From: Daphnia pulex
Lineage: Eukaryota; Arthropoda; Branchiopoda; Diplostraca; Daphniidae
Length of the DNA: 64,000 bases
Assembly: GCF_021134715.1 (NCBI RefSeq)
Contig: NC_060022.1
Location: 1,369,001 to 1,433,000, forward strand
Direction: 5' to 3'
In this document: positions 1 through 14,062 of the stretch, one piece after another
Layout: each line of letters opens with the position of its first letter
Position numbering within the stretch: the stretch's first letter is position 1
The notes under the pieces: model-generated
Told to the model about the DNA's origin: nothing
The model's input: only the letters and a program-made list of their open reading frames with translations
Databases searched by the model: none
Translations under genes and position numbers: made by a program

Positions 1-3000
1 CCCGGCTCACGGTCGGTTTCACGCGGACAATAGAAAACCACACGGCGAACTGTGCTGTGTGAGAGAGTCTGGCAACGAAAAACAGGTATATAACAACGCT
101 CTCCCGCCGACCATCAATGACCCTTATTCATATTTTTTCTCGTTTCGTTTTCCATCATGATAGAAAACCGCGAAACCGTAAATATATCTAAACAGCATGA
201 ATGATGAGACCGGTCATTGAAAAATAATAAAAAAAAGAACTCGTCATACCGGAATTATTATTTATACGTGCTGCACATAGTTTGGGGAAATTAATTTTTT
301 ATTGAATATATAAGAACCAGTCGCGTCAATCATATAAACGTCGGAGAGAATTTTCGCTATACGCCCTTAAATGGCGCCGCTATTATTTGGCCAAGTCTTT
401 TTCTAAACGGTTGGTGTGGTGGTGCTATTGTCCTATCTCAACGTTTTTATGGTAGGCCATTAGATTGACTTTGACTCGGCTAATTTCCTTGCCCCATTCT
501 TATTTTATTACGCACATCTTTTTCACATTAAAATACATTTCTTTTTAATGCGCCGCTTTTATTATTTCACGTGGACGTTTTTGGACGCAGTGTCTGCTGA
601 GTCCCATTGTCTAAGCAGGAATGACCGAACCAGTTTTTTTTTCTTTTCTTTTTTCTTCTTTTTATTTTGGTATAGTCGACCGATGAGTCAACACTTTATC
701 AGCTCCACGATACTTTTAAAAATAAAAAAACATTTTATTTCGTTTTGACCCAGAAACCCCAAAAAATCTAGGAGAGAATTTCCAATTGTGGAATCAAGAT
801 CTAAAGTTCGTATCATAGACGCACGACAATATGGGAATGTAATCGACCGTTTTCCCTTGGCCAATGTGCGTAGTAGTAGTATAAACCTGCTCGAAAAAAA
901 CAAAACAAAAGGATGTCATGAGGTGAAACCATTAACATGATTTTACTTCCAATCCGGACTGATTCTTATATACATTAATATACGCAATTTGTTAGAGTTC
1001 AGCGCATTTTTTGGTTGTTGGAGGGGGGCCCACGTCGTTAATTGGTGCGACAAGCGGCCGGAAAACGTGACAAACAACAACACTGTGTCCTGTCGTATTA
1101 CGCTTTTAATATCATTACTGCTCGACACACACACAAAAAAGAAGAAGAAGTTGAGTGCTTCAGCTCGGAAATCAATACCGTCCGTCCTATCGACCACACA
1201 TATTACATGTGAAGGGAGAGAACGTATATAGTATAACGGGCCATCAGCACCGCCTGGCACAGCCAAAACAAAAGTTGAGAAAAATTTTGTTTTCCTTTTT
1301 TTGTTTTGTTTTTTAAAAAATTTCATTTGTGTGTCAGGGAGGAATCCGAATAATTGACAAAATAAGAAGAAAAACCAAAAAATCGGGAACGGAAATACAA
1401 TAATAATAATAATCATTTCCTTTTTGTCTATTATACACTCTTGTGTGTAGCACTGTAGCAGTTGCGGTTTAGGAAAAATACCCGGAGACTTTGGGGTTGG
1501 TGGTGGTGGGCCACGTCCAGCAGCTTATTACTCATACAAACATTCTTGAAAGAAGACAGCTCGAGGCTATCTAGGCGATGATATGAATGAAAAATGATTA
1601 CGAAACAACACAACCCATGCAGTCTGTAGACTAGAGAGAGAAACAGAAAAACTTGTGAAACAAGGTGAAAGCTATCTGAGAGTTTATTAGACTTTTTTTC
1701 GCCGGTGTAGACGGCCAGGTGGATGCACGATAAAAATAATCATAACAATAAAAAAAGGGACGTTTAAAATGCGAAGGAAAAAAAAAACAAGAGGTGCTCA
1801 TGTCAGGAAGATAAAATAAAAAAAAAAAGAATTTGAAAAAAAGTTAAAATTACGAAGGAGGGAGAAAAAACAATGGGAGAAATTCGTGAAGCGACGAGAT
1901 TTCACGCTCGCTGATGCGGCAAGAGCGCACCGGGACCCGCTCACAGTCAGACACGGAGAATTCTTTTTCTTCTCGTTCTTTTGCCTGTGCGTTTGGTTGA
2001 TTTTATTTTGAAATAAATATATCTTTTACAAAAAGAAAAAGCGAAAGTTATAATACTATCGATTCTTACTGGGCGGCCAAGTTCTTCCAACCCGCCGGCG
2101 GAGTTCGCCTCTCCTCGTCCGGTTGCGTTTGTCCGGAGTGAAAGGCATTTTATTTCCATTTTAAAAAAATCAACATATTGACCAATGGTTATCTACACGT
2201 GTAGTATAACATACCGAATCCTTTGGTGCGCGCAGTTTGGTGGTGATGTATTGGAAACATTAAAAATACAGCAGGCAGCTTCGCCTCGAGTGCGAATTGG
2301 TGTTGGCCGGTGTGGTGGTTGGTGCCAGCCAACTGGGAAAGTTGATTCCCGTAAATTGATGTGATGGGGCCTCGCATGTAACGTAACAACAATCAGACGC
2401 GCCCATCGAGTTGCAACGAGAGAGCTCTAGAACAATATGGGCCGCGAAAGCGGCGGGCGTATTATATACATCGGCGATTAGCATCATTCAAGAAGAAGAA
2501 TAGAAGGGCTCGTTCGCCAATCGATTGGAAACGGATGCGGCGGATGCGTGCAATTCCCGACGACGACTGCATTGTTTGTTGTTGACTTTTCGGTGCGGGG
2601 GGCAGACAAAAAAGTCTATAGAAAGACGAGAACTGTTCGCCCTTTTTGTTGGCATTGTCCGTATTGTTGTTGATGTGTACTGCCCGTCCCCAGTTGTGTG
2701 TTGTTGTATATGCGCGTCTTGTTTGTTTGATGACGCCAATCACGGCACATCTGAACTGCCTTCGCTTCGCCCAGTCGATAACAACAACAAAGGAGAGACG
2801 ACAGTTGACATAGTTTTAAATTTTCCCGCTAGATGGCGCTGGCAGCGAGCAGACGCCCAGCCCTTATTTTACACACTGGCCTAGTAGCTGGTTGCTATTT
2901 TTCATAAGTTTCTCCCTCAGTCGGGTGGGATATTTCAGTGTTGAGAGAACCACGGATGGTCGTTCGTGTGTGTTGTGTGTGTGCCATCTCTCCCCCCTCT

Positions 3001-3152
3001 CACGTTTTTCGACTGTCAAGACGAGTATAGTTTCACGCTTCATCATCGTGAGTGCATTTCTCCACTGCCGTCGTCGTCGTAAAACTTCGGCGCGTTTCTT
3101 CGTGTAATTCATCAAGTTAACTTTTGTGGGCTCTCCCTTTCATCTTCCTGTC

Positions 3153-3176
3153 TGCAGCAGCAGCAGCAGCAGCAGA
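3153..3176. repeat. CAG trinucleotide microsatellite
   Basis: A short uninterrupted run of CAG units in the putative ANKRD50 leader region. It lies in no supported coding frame. Confidence 0.8.
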
Positions 3177-3352
3177 CTGGGGGCTGAGGATGAAAAAATA
3201 TTAAAAAATAAAAGATGAGCCGTTCCAATTTCGGTAGTGAAACAATTGACCCCGAAAATGATCTTGTTTTGACTCTCGACCCTGTTGTTTTTTCGAAAGT
3301 GAATTGAAGAATTCCATTAAAAAAAAACCAGACAAGAAAGAAAAGGAAGTTG

Positions 3353-3374
3353 TCTGTGTGTGTGTGTGTGTGTA
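3353..3374. repeat. GT dinucleotide microsatellite
   Basis: A run of about ten GT units in non-coding DNA upstream of ANKRD50. Confidence 0.8.
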
Positions 3375-6300
3375 CGTACAGTGGCGCCATTTGGAAAAAG
3401 CCCCCTCGTTGTCTCTCTGTGTGTGTGATTCATCCTCCACTGGTTTGGGCTTTGCTTTTAGGTAAATATCCTTGAGCGAGAGGTCTCTTCTGTCGTCGTC
3501 TGTTTTCGTTATCTATTTTATTTTTATTTTCGTTTTTTCCTGTAAAATCCTTGAAAGAAAAGAATGTCGGCCTGATGAATCACCGAACAAAGATTAAATG
3601 AGGAAAAAATTGAAAGGGGGGGAGAGAAATAATATCATGGCATTAGGTCATCGTCACACACAAGAGAATGTGTGGAGAAACTTTTTATTCGTACAGACCG
3701 CACGTCCTTATTTCTTCAGGGGGTGTCACATGTCTCGATTGTCCATTGTGTATCTCTGTAGGCCATAAAATGTACGAGACGATTGTAGGGCGATCGTATT
3801 ACATAATCCTTCAACTGTTTCCTGTCTTTCACCATGTCATCACAGCAGTGGGCTGTCGAAGCAGCTGCTGATCCACTTTGCAGGCCTGGCAGGACTCCTC
3901 CACACAGCGGAAACTTTGAAGAAAACGTTGAGTCTAGCTCTGCTAATCTCTGCAGTCAGACTCTCTATCGTTCCACCATGGCCCACACACACCAGTACCA
4001 CACCACCACCGGATCCATCCATTATAAGAGAGAAAGGAAGAAGGGGGGAAGAGAAAAACTTGTCTAATGGTTCCCTGTGCTAGACGTGGATCGATATTTG
4101 TCTCTCCCACTGGCCCAAGTGAATAAGGTGACGACATTCACTGTACCAAAAAGTGTGGGAAAAAAGCACACACGACCAGATTGAGCTGGAAAAAAAGAAG
4201 GGCAACGTTTTCACTAACCCCTGCCTAACGTCTCCTCCCGTTTTTTAAAAATTATAATTGAAGGTGTAATTAGAACCTTACGCGGCTTTTTTCTCCCCTC
4301 TTGCGGACGGAAGGTCTTGGCTTCCGTCGCCTTTGGCCATCTCGTCTGAAAAAAAGTTGAACCCCCGGCCATGTAGACAAGAAGTTACCGTGTCTCATTT
4401 TCGAGCTTCCCCCATAGGTCAGAAACTTGCAAGTTGTTGTTTATTGTTAAATCAACAATAACACCAGGAAACACGAGAACGGAAGTTTCTCCCTCCCCAC
4501 TCACTCACTGACCATTTCACTTGTACGCCTACATTTTTCACCTTCTTTTGTTTATTGTCCCAACTATTTTTATATTCTTCTTTAGAGGGAAGAAGAAGAA
4601 GAAAACCTTTGGGGCTAATGAGATACATTTCCCTTTTGGATCGTTTTCTTCTTGCTCCTATTGATTTGGGAGAGTCTTTCATCTCTTTTGATGACACTTG
4701 AGCGTCGTCAACTAAAACCGAATAGAAAAAAAGCTTTTGAATGGACGTTGATGATGACGTGACACGAAAGAAAAGGTTCTCTTCTTCTTTTGTTTCTTCC
4801 CTCCTATATCGACTTTTATTTTTTTCAATTCAATGTGGAAGGAAACGATTCTCTCTTTTTATTCTTCTTCTTGGACGGGTGCCATCGCGAGTCATTGGAG
4901 TCGAGATCCTTAGGCGCAGCAGCAGCAGCACAGATGGAAGATATCCACTGACATAGAAGGAAGAAAGAAAAAAGAAATTCCAAAAGAAATTTTTTTTTTC
5001 TTGAACGCTTGCCCCAATGGGGGATGACGCGTTTCTCTCTCTCGTCTTCAGTTGCCCTGTGTGTCACGTGACACTGGCTGTGCAGCAGCAGCACATCGAT
5101 CGTGAGTTTGCCCCCCTCTACGACCATCTCTCCTAGTCCCTTTGGACTTTTGACTCAATCGAGCGGTTCTCTCTCCTCGGTAACTTGTTCGTCTTCTTCC
5201 ATGGCGAAACCCAACGGGACTATCGTTTCGCTCCACGTGACTAGTCGATCAATATCTTCTTCTTCTTCTCTCGTCAAACGGCTAAAAGTGATGAAAGATT
5301 CGAGAAATAAAAAGGAAATTTCCTGATTGTTACTAACCGCCGAATTGGCTCCGTCGTTTTCTCGACGGGGGTGGAATTATTATTTTCTTCTTCTTGCGTT
5401 ACTCGACTCCCTCGGGTGTTAATTGGATCGGCGGCTCCGTCATTTGACGTACATCGTGAAGCACATCGAGAGCCCGGCACGCCCTTCTCCACCCACTCGA
5501 CTTTCTCCTTCTTCTACATCTCGATATGGGTAGAGAGGCAAGTCAGTGAGACGGACAGTCGATTACCTCAACTGAGAGAGAAAACAACTAATTGAAAGAA
5601 CAACAACAAGTCGGCTGGCTTATTGTTGTTCTCCTATTCGACCGAGCCCAAAAGAATAAAATTCCCTACGCTATTCTTGACTATATTCGGACTCGCAGGT
5701 GTTCCTCCTCCCCGCATCCTTTGAAGCCCACCCAAGTCTTTTCTCGTATCACGACGGCCATTTTTGGGAGGAACGGAAAGAAGAAATAAAATGCGAAATT
5801 CAACTTTTTTTTTTAAATTTAATCCAAGAAATAAAAAAAAAAAAAAAAAAACATTTTTAAATGAAGAAATTTCTTTGTGTCAAAAAAGAATCTGGCAACG
5901 AGAAGTTGCATATCCCGAAGCCCAGAAGAGACATTTCTGGCATTGCTAACAATTTTTCCAGCAATCACAAAAGGGAAAAGTCTAAAGAATAGGAGGGAAA
6001 TAAATAACGGCGTTTGATTGGGGCCCCGTCTTTACTTTAGCATTCCTGCCGTCGTGCTTTGCATATTTGATGTTTGTTAATAGACAATATGCTTGTTCCT
6101 TTCTTCTTTTTTGCTGTATTGTATAACTAATCCTTTTTTATTTCTCCCTCCCACCATTCAGAATTCAGATTGGCGCCGCCATTCTTTTCTCTTTCCCCCC
6201 CGCTGGATAAGAAGAAGAAATACCAAAAATACAAACGGCGCAAAATTTTCAATCCACCCGCACTGGAATAAACACAGAAGAAAAGAACTAGAGGCCATTT

Positions 6301-6673
6301 TTTTTTTTTTTTTTATTATTTCCGTTTTGTTTGGCTGGAATGGATTTGGAGGAGGCGGCCGTCGTTGTGGAAGCCAGCCAAGAAGTGCCAACTGTAATCC
6401 TCACATCCGCCGACGTGTTGTTGCTCCTCCCTGCATTGGGCCGTCTTGGAATGTTGGCTTCTTCCTTTCCTTTCTCTGCCTCGTGTAATTCACCCACCGG
6501 CGCTCCTGCTGTAACTGCAACCTCACGTTGACGACGGACGTCTCCAAAACAATTTTAATTTTTTCGTCTTTTCTTGGACGTCAAAGTCAATCCATCCATC
6601 CATCCGTCGTCCCCTGGGGGACCTATTCTCAAACCAAATAGTAAAAGAAACTTTTAAAAACTTGAACCAAAAA

Positions 6674-9600
6674 ATGTCGATCCGCTTTCATCCGCAATTG
6701 GTGCTGGACGGCACGCCCAAGACGTTTTACTGCCGCGAATGGGTTTTCGCCAAAATCGGACACATCCTCGACAACAGGACGGCCGAGAAGATTCAAGTGG
6801 CCAACATTTCCGGTGTCCTTATTGTCGGCGAGCCGGGCGCTGGGAAAACGGCCGTCACCCTGGAAATCGTCCGCGGAGGATTGGGCCAGCAGTGCCGATC
6901 GCTTTCCAATCGAGTCCTGGCCAGTCACTTCATCAACGGCTACGAGCCGGAAACGCAGTCGGTGGCTGGATTCATCCGGCGCCTGGTGGATCAACTCCAA
7001 GAGTCACGGCTGATCGATGGATACACCGACAAACTCCGGCACTCTGAACTGGCCGAATGGCTCCACCCGGATCGCATGGAACGCGACCCGGACGAGTCCT
7101 TCCAGCGAGCCGTTCTCTTCCCACTCCTCGAGATGGACACTCCTCCTCGCAATCTCCTCCTCATCGTCGATTCGCTGGACGAACCTTCGCTCGTCCAGGA
7201 TCTCGGCGGATTCAACGGCGTCCGCCGGCTGACGGACCCGACCAATTGCGACGGTGATTCCAGTCAGAGCATCGCCGAGTTGCTGGCCAATCACCACCAC
7301 TTGTTTCCACCGTGGCTTCTCCTCCTCGTGACGTTGCGGAGGAGCAACAAACCCCTGGCCCGTCTCTTCACGGGCTTCAAGAAAATCGCCCTGGATCAGG
7401 TGCGGCGAAATTCGGTCGTCCGTGACGTCCAGCAGTACATTCTGGGCCGCCTGGAGAAGGAAGCGGCCCTCAGACGTCACCTGACTAGAGAAACAGCCCC
7501 GGCTCTCAACATGTTGCACATCAAGAGCCACGGCTGTTTGCTGTACGTCGAAGCCGTGCTGGACGGAGTGGCGGACGGCTCCGTTCTCCTCCGCGACATT
7601 CCCGAGATTCCCGGGACCCTGAACGGCCTCTACCTGTGGCTCTGCCAGCGGCTCTTCACCCGCCGCGGATGGAACAAGGTCCAGCCTCTGCTGGCCACTC
7701 TGCTGGCCAGTCGTCACCCACCCAGTCAGGAGCAGCTCATGCGGGCCGCCTACACCATCGACGCTCGAATGTCCCGTTCCGAGTTCCGCAAGCGGATGAA
7801 CATGTTGCGCAAATTGCTGGTCCCGGCCGCCAGCCCGGACACGTCGGGCGGTTGCGTTCAGATTTTCCACAGCAGTTTCGGCGAGTGGCTGACGGACGTG
7901 AAGCATTGCACGCAACGCTTTTTAATCAAAGTGTCGGAAGGTCACGCCCGCTGGGCCGTGACGTTGGCCAGTCGAGGTGAACTCATGACGCCCAACGAGA
8001 TGGAGGATTTGACGTTCCATTTGGGTCGGATGCAACTGCAGGCGCCGCTGGAAGCCTGGCATCTTCCGCTTTGGCTCTTGTGGACCAAAGCGCCCGTGCC
8101 GGACAAGGCCGTACTCCAGGCCGTCATGGTCAGCAGCCTCGGGGCCCACAACTTGGGTCTGGACGATGACGTGGAGAGTCAACTGGACGCAACGAGTCCA
8201 CCGCTGGATTTGTGTGCGCCACCGGTCGTCGTCTCCGTCGTCGTCCGGCAGGAAGAGGAAAACGAGGACATCGGATCTCGAGAGCAACCGGAAGAAGCCG
8301 CTCCGTTTGTTCCGGAAGAAGATGACTCGATTGCCGTGGCATCCGCCGTTGCCGTGGCGACGGAAGAGGAAGAAGAGAATGTCATTACTACTAGTCGATT
8401 GGCCGCCGGATTGTGCCGGATGAGTGCCGATCCGGTGGAGGAGATTGAGGAATCGATTGAACACAATCGAGGAGGAGGATGCGAAGAGGAAGAAGAAGAT
8501 GAGGAGGAAGAATCACCGGCCGTTTATCCGGCGGCTGCCCTTTTGGAGCGCCGCAACAGCGTCAGGCTATTGCGCCACGCCCATTCGTTGAACGAGGCGG
8601 AAGATCCGGAGCAGTCGCTCTTCTACGCCGCCCAGATGGGCTACACGTCGGCCGTCACCAAACTCTGCAATCGCTACCGGACCTCCATCAGTCCGGCCGC
8701 TTTGCGTCACGCCCTCTCGATCGCTGCCCGCCAGGGTCACGCTTCTCTAGTCTCCATTCTGCTGGAAGCCGGAGCGGATCCCGACGTGGCCGATTCAGAA
8801 GGATGGACACCCCTCAGAGCCTCCGCATGGGGCGGCCACGCCTCCACCGTTCAGGTCCTCCTGGAAAGAGGCGCCCAGGTGGATGCCAGTGACTCGGAAG
8901 GCCGGACGGCTCTCAGAGCAGCCGCTTGGGCTGGTCACGAAGAAGTTGTCCGGGCCCTGTTGAACGCCGGCGCCCAGGTGGACGGAGAAGACCGACAAGG
9001 ACGGACGCCGTTGATAGCGGCCGCTTACATGGGCCACGCCGATATCGTGGCCGCCCTACTGGACGCAGGTGCTCAGCCGGATCACGTGGATTGCGAAGGC
9101 CGGACTGCCCTTTCGGTGGCCGTTCTTAGCGTCGCCTGCCGGACCCAGTCCCACAACAATCCGCCATCTGGTGCTAATGGCGGCAACAGCGTCCGCCGGC
9201 GCCGTCCTCGCGTCCTACTCAAACGACGCCCGTCCAAAATCAACTCGGATGACGCGCTGGATCCAACCGGTCACGATCTTCGTGACACCTCCTCACCACC
9301 GACCGAAGTGTCGGCGGCCTCCATTTACTCCGACAGCGGAATCACCGGCACTCTGACGGGCACCATGACGGGCACGTTGGACGGCGAGGACAACGAGGCC
9401 GTCGAGACTGTGACGATCCTGTTGGAGTACGGCGCTTCCGTCAACCACCAAGATAAGGAGGGAATGACTCCACTTTTAGTGGCCGCCTTCGAAGGCCATC
9501 GGTGAGTTTGTCACTTCGTTTAATGGCCGGCAGTGACTCATCTCTCCCCCCTATTTTTGTTTTTTTATTGATGGAATGATTTTTATGACAGGACGGTGTG

Positions 9601-12057
9601 CGAATTGCTGCTGGAAACGGATGCCGATGTGGACCAGGCGGATTTAGGTGGGAGGACTCCGCTCCTGGCCGCCGCCTCCATGGGCCACGGTCACATAGTC
9701 GAACTTCTCCTTTTTTGGGGTTGTTATGTGGACAGCATCGACGCCGAAGGACGCACCGTTTTGTCCATCGCCTGCGCCCAGGTAAAAGAAAATTCAAAAA
9801 ATTCAAATAAAAAAAGGATTTCAATTGACAAAGAATTTTTGGAATTGTATTTTTATCAAGGGCTCTGTGGATGTGGTTCGATTGTTGCTGGATCGTGGGC
9901 TGGACGAAGCCCACCGGGACAATGCCGGATGGACACCGCTGCATTACGCTGCTTTCGAGGGTCACTCGGCCGTGGTGGATCTTTTGCTGGAAGTCGGCGC
10001 TCGTATGGAGGCCACGGACAACGACGGACGAGCGCCCATGTTGTTGGCCACCCAGGAAGGTCACCTGTCGGTGGTGGAGCGTTTGATTGAGCTGGGAGCC
10101 GACGTCGATCAAAAGAGCCTGGACGGAAAAACGCCGTTACGCGTGGCGGCCCTCGAGGGCCACACGTCCGTCCTTTCAGCCCTGGTCGAAGCCGGGGCCG
10201 ACGTGACGGCCAAGGACCCGGACGGCCGCAGCACTTTGTACCTGCTGGCCATCGAGAACAAGTTGGAGCAAGTGGAGATCATCCTGTCGAAATCTGGCGT
10301 CAAATACAATTTGGAGGAGGATCGTGATTTAGAGGGACGGACGCCGCTGCACATTGCCAGTTGGCAGGGCCACACGGCCATGGTGGAGTTGCTGCTCCGT
10401 TACGGGGCCGACGTGAACGCGGTCGATCGCGAGCAGCGGACGCCGTTGCAGAGCTCGGCCTGGCAAGGACACGAGTCGGTTGTTTGGCTCTTACTCAAGG
10501 CCGGCGCGCGTGGCGATCAGCCCTGCTCCCAGGGAGCCACGCCCCTCTCAATCGGTACACTACGGGTTTTTTCTCCCCCTATTTCGTTCAATTCTTTCAT
10601 TGTCTTTTGACCGAATTTCTCTGTTTGGGTCTAAACAGCTGCGCAAGAAGGACACGAAGGCGTTGCCAGACTGTTGCTGGCCAGTGGAGCGGATCCCAAC
10701 CGAGCCGACGGATGCGGTAGAACGGCTCTGAAAGTAAGAAATTATCCACAAAATTAGAAACCCGGTCGTTGGCGCTGCCCGCACCGCATAATGACGGGAG
10801 ATTCAACTTTTTCTTTTTTTCTTATTTGACAGTTGGCCATGAAAGGCGGACACAAGAAAGTGATTCAACTGCTGGAAAACTCGTCGAGCACCTCGTCGAA
10901 ATCGTCTGAGATGGGATCGAGGTATTTGTCGGTCAACGGGCCAGACCCCACGCCCAAGGACTATAGTCCGGCATCGACTTTCGAGACGGCCGTAAGTAGT
11001 TCGCCATTGTTCACTTTGGCGGCCTCATCCCCCGTCGCCCGTTTGATTTCATTAACATTTTTGTGATTTTCCTTCCATCAGAGCTGCAAGTCTGGGAGCA
11101 ACTTGACGTCGACGTCGACGCCAAGGTCCAGCTCGCTGACGGCCGACCTGAAAGCTTCTCCATCACCGTCAGTCCAAACGACGCAGTTGAGTTTCACTCA
11201 GCAGCTGCAGCAGCAGGCCGGGCAGCAGAGAGGCTCTCGCCCTCGGACGGCTGGACTGCATTTGCCTCTCTACTCGGCGTCTCGTATCCTGTCGCCGCTA
11301 AGTGAACCGCAAAGTCCACTCTACGCCTCACCTCCGCCGCCCACTCCTCCCAACGAGCCGGCCATCTGGCAACCCATCCATCAGACGACGTCGTCGACGG
11401 CCACCACCACCGCCTCCAATACGCCGCAGCTTCAGCCTCAAGCTCCTCGGCCGTGTGCCCCGCTGGATCATCATCGGTTGGTGTCGGTCCTGTCTGACCG
11501 TGTCAGTCCCATGACGGGCAACGTCTCGATCAAGAACGGTCAGTCGCGTTCCAGTCTGACGAGTCTGTTGAGACGGGAAAGGTCGGAGGACGCGTTCAGG
11601 ATCGCCAGCCTGGCGGGCAGTACAACACCCCCCGTGCCACATCGGACGTCCAGCGTCGATCCCGACCGGACTCAGCCCACACTGAGAGGCATAGACATTC
11701 TCAAAAACGATTCCTCCTCTCTGAGGCCGTCGTCGGTTCCTCTCACGCAGAGTAGTCACATGCAAATCATTTTAGGTCCGTCTTGTCTTTAAATCTTTTT
11801 TCTTGACAAATAATTTTGATTTATGTTTTTTAAAAAAAATTACAGGAATTCCGTCAAAATCTCGTCGCAATGGATTCGGCCACCGTCCGGTCGTTCACCC
11901 GCAGTCGTCACGGGACAGTCACCACGGCGGGTTCAGCGGAATGCTGGCCGGCATCCGCAACAGCGCCCTACTACATGGCAGCACCAAATTGAAAAACGCT
12001 TTATGTAACGCCGTTAGCCGCCCAGTTGGCGTCATCAAAAAGGAAACTCAGTTATAA
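6674..12057 (+). CDS. ANKRD50: ANKRD50 orthologue: P-loop NTPase plus ankyrin-repeat scaffold
   Basis: Seven coding exons (6674-9501, 9592-9781, 9861-10554, 10639-10733, 10833-10991, 11082-11775, 11846-12057) join in frame to 1623 residues. The known human protein is about 1430 residues and acts in endosome-to-plasma-membrane recycling with retromer and SNX27. The N-terminus has the family's FYCREWVF block. A P-loop GEPGAGKT follows at residues 52-59, and a Walker B-like [10 protein letters not shown] near 161-170. About 17 ankyrin repeats run from roughly residue 650 to 1240, followed by a Ser/Thr/Pro/Gln-rich tail. The tail keeps LSFTQQ, and the C-terminus IKKETQL matches the human KKETPL end, which is a possible PDZ-binding tail (inference). 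Two arthropod-side insertions stand out: an acidic block near residues 516-648 and a basic/Ser block near 820-909 inside the repeat array. ATG 6674 was chosen because the next residues align with the family. Confidence 0.95.
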
Positions 12058-12565
12058 AAATTTCAAATTAAAAAACAAAACTCAAGTAATTATATGGAAA
12101 AAAATGGGCGGTGCCCAATGAACAACACACACACCACTCTCGCTCTCTCTATTCATCTCTCACATTTATTTTGTTGTTTTGTTTTTATCGTCATCTCAAG
12201 AACGACGGCCAAAGAGATAAAAAAGAAAAAAAAATATCCTCTCCTTCCATTTAGATTTTTTCTCTTTTTTTCTTTCGTGACTCTTGCGTGTTGTGCTGCT
12301 GCCCGTGTGTTTGATATTATAATAACATTTGGTCTTTTTTTTCGATTATTTTTGTGGGTTACATCATCTCTATCTCTTAATAACTTCTTTTTGTGTTCGC
12401 CCGTTGTCGATGTGAAAGAAAATGAAACAAATTATTCTTGGTTGTGTCGACGAGTAAAACAGACATCCAACGTTTTTCCCATTTTTGATTCGTCGATTTA
12501 TTCGAATTCATTTTTGGGTATTTCAGGTTTGTATTTCGACTCGGGTTGTTACTACGTCAACTACA
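12058..12565. other. Convergent 3' region between ANKRD50 and MRPS35
   Basis: A short T-rich stretch between two convergent genes, likely holding both 3' untranslated regions. I see no coding gene. Confidence 0.5.
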
Positions 12566-13993
12566 TCAGGCCTGCAAACCCAAAAGCTTTTTAACAGATT
12601 CCTTGTAGTCGTTGATAGTCTCCGCATCTTCGCCTACATTTTTGATTGAAAGAGAAGAGAAAACAAGATGTAATTTTAGTGCGATTGACCTAGTGAATCG
12701 GGAACAAACAAAAAAAGAGTAGAAGAAACAACAACCTTCGTTGTGGAAGCGGGTAACGTTTCTCGCGTACTGTTCGATGACCTCCGGCTTGGTTTGGGCT
12801 TTCTCTCTGTCCGGCATTCGTTGGAGCAGCTGCTCCACTGTTCGTTGCGACTGGCTCCCTTCCCACACATATTTTTCCATGTCTGCTTCGCATTTCTCAT
12901 TCTCCCACGGCTCAGTTTTCTGTACGGCAAACAACAGAGACAAAAGAGGAAGTGTCGATTACTAGACTCTCGCCAGCACGCAATTGTTGTTTGTTTGGCA
13001 AAACATTAGGACGTACCCAAGACTCGCTGACGAGAACATTCAGCAGATACATGGCGTAATCGAGGTTCTGCTTTCTCAAAGGACACCGCTCGGAGACGAT
13101 CGTCAGCACGTCAGTTTCTGGGTTGTAACGCTCTTTCACTAGTCGAAGCAGTTTATCCTTGGCGTGGTTGTCCAATTTCAAAGAGCTCAATTTCAACTAC
13201 ATGAGGGAAGAAAAGAGTTACTTATAACAGGAAATGAAATGTGACTTTATTTTTTCTTCTTTACAGACCTGGAGTGTTACAATTCTGGCTCGGGCATCCC
13301 TCAATGAGGGGGAAGAATGGAGGTAATCACTAGTTGTGATTGTGATGGGGAAATGATTTTCAATCTTTTCGTTGGTATTCAACTCTTTCGGCCACTCTGT
13401 GCAGAACTCTACAAACAAATAATGAGTAAAGCTTTATGAAAATATTGATTATACTGCAGGGTTCTCACTTTTCAGTGCTTGGCATTGTCTCTCAATAGCG
13501 GGTGGTGTCAAGTGAAGAAAGTTGGGGATCTTCATCAACTCTGCATTGGCAAATTTGCCGGGTGGTGTTGCACCAGGGACAACCCAGCCCTGATGCAAGG
13601 GCAGCGGGACACTAGCTGGATGGAAAGATCTGGCAACTGGCCAAACCGAGGGCCAGTCTTGATCAGTTGGCATTTTGTTGGAACGTGGAGGATGAACTGC
13701 TGCTCTCTTGTATACTTTGCGACCGTATGATCTCATATTTAACGACTTGTTGGGGCTCAGATCCAGCGAGCGGAATTCATCATCTCCTAATAAATTTTAC
13801 AGAAAGCCAGTTACAGCACATGCCATTCACGTGTAAATAATCTAATGATACTAAGTTTGAACAGATGAAAGTTACCATCCACTTTTTGAATTTCTTCATT
13901 TTTGCGAAATGATGTGGGATAATTAGAAATGGGTCTAATTGGCACAAACTGCTGAAAATTACGGAAAACACGTAGGTTGACAATTGCAGACAT
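12566..13993 (-). CDS. MRPS35: Mitochondrial small-subunit ribosomal protein S35
   Basis: Six coding exons on the minus strand (13876-13993, 13469-13786, 13269-13408, 13017-13196, 12736-12919, 12566-12633) join in frame to 335 residues, close to the human protein of 323. Conserved blocks are [78 protein letters not shown] and [17 protein letters not shown]. The protein is part of the mitoribosome 28S subunit in the matrix. The basic, Phe- and Asn-rich start fits a targeting peptide. An in-frame ATG at 14062 could add 23 basic residues. I prefer 13993 because the family-like start lies there, but this is not certain. A CGCCATCTA motif lies about 55 bp upstream. Confidence 0.95.
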
Positions 13994-14062
13994 TTTATTC
14001 GACTTTTTTTTCCTCTTTTTTAGCAGACTAAAATACAAGTTTCGTCGCCATCTATGATTCAC

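Larger units (their letters stand above)
1..6673. other. Non-coding leader region upstream of ANKRD50
   Basis: I see no protein gene here that I can support. The open frames are short, poor in conserved motifs and often made of homopolymer runs. The DNA is rich in A/T tracts and simple repeats, including a CAG run near 3155, a GT run near 3355 and GCA repeats near 4918. It probably contains the promoter, the 5' untranslated exons and the first introns of the ANKRD50 gene that starts at 6674. That is an inference from position only, since no cap site or untranslated exon can be fixed from sequence. Confidence 0.5.

Noticed and set aside
2525-2884. 119-codon plus-strand open frame rich in Cys/Arg
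   Set aside because: It lies in the presumed ANKRD50 leader. Overlapping frames on the other strand are equally open, and there is no signal, domain or splice support.
7004-7915. 303-codon minus-strand frame inside ANKRD50 exon 1
   Set aside because: A shadow of the real coding exon. The plus strand carries conserved family motifs; the minus frame has none.
12094-12594. 166-codon plus-strand frame after ANKRD50
   Set aside because: T-rich, overlaps the end of MRPS35 on the other strand, and looks like 3' untranslated sequence.
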